From assembly GCA_002311865.1 (NCBI GenBank), contig DBZV01000096.1, forward strand, positions 8,225-23,576: DNA of 15,352 bases, given 5' to 3'. The notes beneath the pieces were generated by a model that worked only from the letters and a program-made list of their open reading frames with translations, was not told the DNA's origin and ran no database searches. Position numbers and translations under genes: made by a program. This DNA comes from Dehalococcoidia bacterium UBA1151 (lineage in GTDB: Bacteria > Chloroflexota > Dehalococcoidia > Lucifugimonadales > Lucifugimonadaceae). Below, in pieces: positions 14,369 to 15,352 of this stretch (the first letter of the stretch is position 1; each line of letters opens with the position of its first letter).

Positions 14369-15352
14369 GTGAGAGCCATCGGGTACTACAAACCGCTGGC
14401 CGCCGATGTCGCAGAGTCAATCTCTCGGCACGATGATCCCTTATCGGCGATTAAGCAATACTGCGCTGAGGAATTACATCAGCTAGTTGCCACAATTCCT
14501 GGCGATGAATCTGGCGCTCCTGTAACTCCCAATTCGACCGATTCAGAGAGACTCCAGAGTCTGATTCAGTACTTCAATCAGGCGGAGCGTCGGCAAGCGT
14601 TGGTTGTCATTCCCGACTCGACACACCTGGCTGGTGACCTGGAATTGCTAGTGAAGGCGTTGATCGATATCGAAGTCGCGGGCGGAGACGTTCGTTGCGC
14701 CAATTTCGACGCCCCCGACGCCGTGCAAGATGGCCTGGAGAAGCTTTCGCTGCCGGGCCGCAGACCGGGCCGACAACGAAGGATTCAAGAGGCAATACAG
14801 GCCAAAGCTGCGCGTGGACAGGTGCTAGGCCGCGTGCCATTTGGTTATCGTGGCGGGCCTGACGGAATGATGCATCCCGTGCCGGAAGAGGCGGAGATCG
14901 TTGCCCAGGTGTTCGACTGGTATCTCGGAAATCCAACGCCACCGGACGAATTGGGCAACGGCGCCAACGGGATTGGGCTTCGGAAAATAGCATCAGAGCT
15001 CAACGGGCGGGGCATCCAGACCCGGGCAGGCAAGCCGTGGAGCCCGGTAGCCGTGGCCGGAGTGCTGCGCAATCGAACTTATATCGGCACATACGCCCGC
15101 CACGGAATGCGTATCGTCACAAATCATCAGCCGATAGTCGAGCGAGCATCGTTCAACCGGGCGCAGGAGATTCTTGAATCTCGTAAGCCCATCCGCAAGC
15201 GACGTTCAAAATCGTCATTTCCGCTGGGCGGTGTGCTTGAGTGTGGCACGTGCGGAAACGGCATGAACGGAGTTACCAGGGCACGCTCATGGACACTCTC
15301 AGACGGCTCTACCAGATCACGACAGTATCGGTACTACGCCTGCCGATTGTTC
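14369..15352 (+). CDS. Large-serine-recombinase-like protein with inactive catalytic domain (partial, runs off the window)
   Basis: 328 codons are visible from GTG at 14369, open to the right edge. An N-terminal resolvase-like fold (about 1-128) begins RAIGYYKPLA, where active enzymes have a YxRVST-type strand, so the catalytic Ser is replaced by L10. The later DRLxRDL-type motif reads THLAGDL (85-91), losing Asp and both Arg. The Recombinase domain follows (about 150-270) with GRVPFGYR, ELNGRGIQTRAGKPW and LRNRTYIGTY. A zinc ribbon then begins with C292-x-x-C295 (ECGTCGNGM) and continues with C325. DNA binding therefore looks intact and strand cleavage does not. No frameshift or stop interrupts it. 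The start is three bases after the zinc-ribbon gene, so expression is coupled. It may be a domesticated DNA-binding protein; a relic of an integrated element is the alternative. Confidence 0.85.
   Translation, partial: MRAIGYYKPLAADVAESISRHDDPLSAIKQYCAEELHQLVATIPGDESGAPVTPNSTDSERLQSLIQYFNQAERRQALVVIPDSTHLAGDLELLVKALIDIEVAGGDVRCANFDAPDAVQDGLEKLSLPGRRPGRQRRIQEAIQAKAARGQVLGRVPFGYRGGPDGMMHPVPEEAEIVAQVFDWYLGNPTPPDELGNGANGIGLRKIASELNGRGIQTRAGKPWSPVAVAGVLRNRTYIGTYARHGMRIVTNHQPIVERASFNRAQEILESRKPIRKRRSKSSFPLGGVLECGTCGNGMNGVTRARSWTLSDGSTRSRQYRYYACRLF

Noticed and set aside
14369..15352. An active integrase or transposase marking a mobile element boundary
   Set aside because: The catalytic Ser and Arg residues are absent, no terminal repeats or phage genes are visible, and the neighbours are housekeeping genes; a relic remains possible.
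1..15352. tRNA, rRNA, CRISPR arrays and riboswitches
   Set aside because: I saw no tRNA-like clover-leaf ends, regularly spaced repeats or recognisable riboswitch cores on either strand; a covariance-model scan was not possible here.

Overview
The window is a dense bacterial segment of moderately high GC with 15 protein genes and no RNA genes, CRISPR arrays or insertion sequences that I can see. The gene content suggests a Chloroflexota lineage, possibly a marine SAR202-like Dehalococcoidia: an F420-dependent NADP reductase, an AcuC-type deacetylase, a MoxR/DUF58/DUF4129 cluster, a degenerate recombinase-like protein, and frequent TTG starts. This placement is inference from gene content; no rRNA or marker gene confirms it. 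Five of the 15 proposed starts are TTG, two are GTG and one appears to be ATA.

Positions 1-3517 form a signalling block. A stand-alone receiver (168-566, +) runs tail to tail into a soluble histidine kinase with no sensor domain (563-1351, -). Behind it on the minus strand lie two tandem NarL/FixJ-type regulators and a second stand-alone receiver (3146-3517). The first NarL-type gene (2271-2997) is split by one extra base in a short homopolymer. The second (1601-2260) has a worn acidic pocket and DNA-binding helix. The -35/-10 pairs at 1448-1476 and 3060-3088 suggest separate transcription of the kinase and of the regulator pair.

Positions 3690-6850 (-) are a tightly coupled three-gene operon. 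It encodes an NADPH:F420 oxidoreductase that appears to begin at ATA, a signal-peptide-bearing and C-terminally anchored HExxH metallopeptidase, and an AcuC/class I HDAC-like deacetylase. A divergent promoter region (6851-7116) separates it from a rightward group: a fumarylacetoacetase-fold sugar-acid dehydratase-like enzyme (7117-8025), then MoxR ATPase, DUF58 protein and a multi-pass DUF4129-like membrane protein (8083-11917). The last three form the usual MoxR operon core without its transglutaminase.

Pyruvate kinase (11936-13429, -) converges on that operon. It carries Lys at the position that separates K+-independent from K+-dependent enzymes. Rightward again, a good sigma70-type promoter at 13585-13613 drives a coiled-coil zinc-ribbon protein and, three bases later, a large-serine-recombinase-like protein that runs off the window. 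The latter keeps the recombinase DNA-binding domain and zinc ribbon, but its resolvase domain has lost the catalytic Ser and the Asp-Arg-x-x-Arg motif. This intact, catalytically dead recombinase coupled to a housekeeping zinc-ribbon gene is the best candidate here for an undescribed function.
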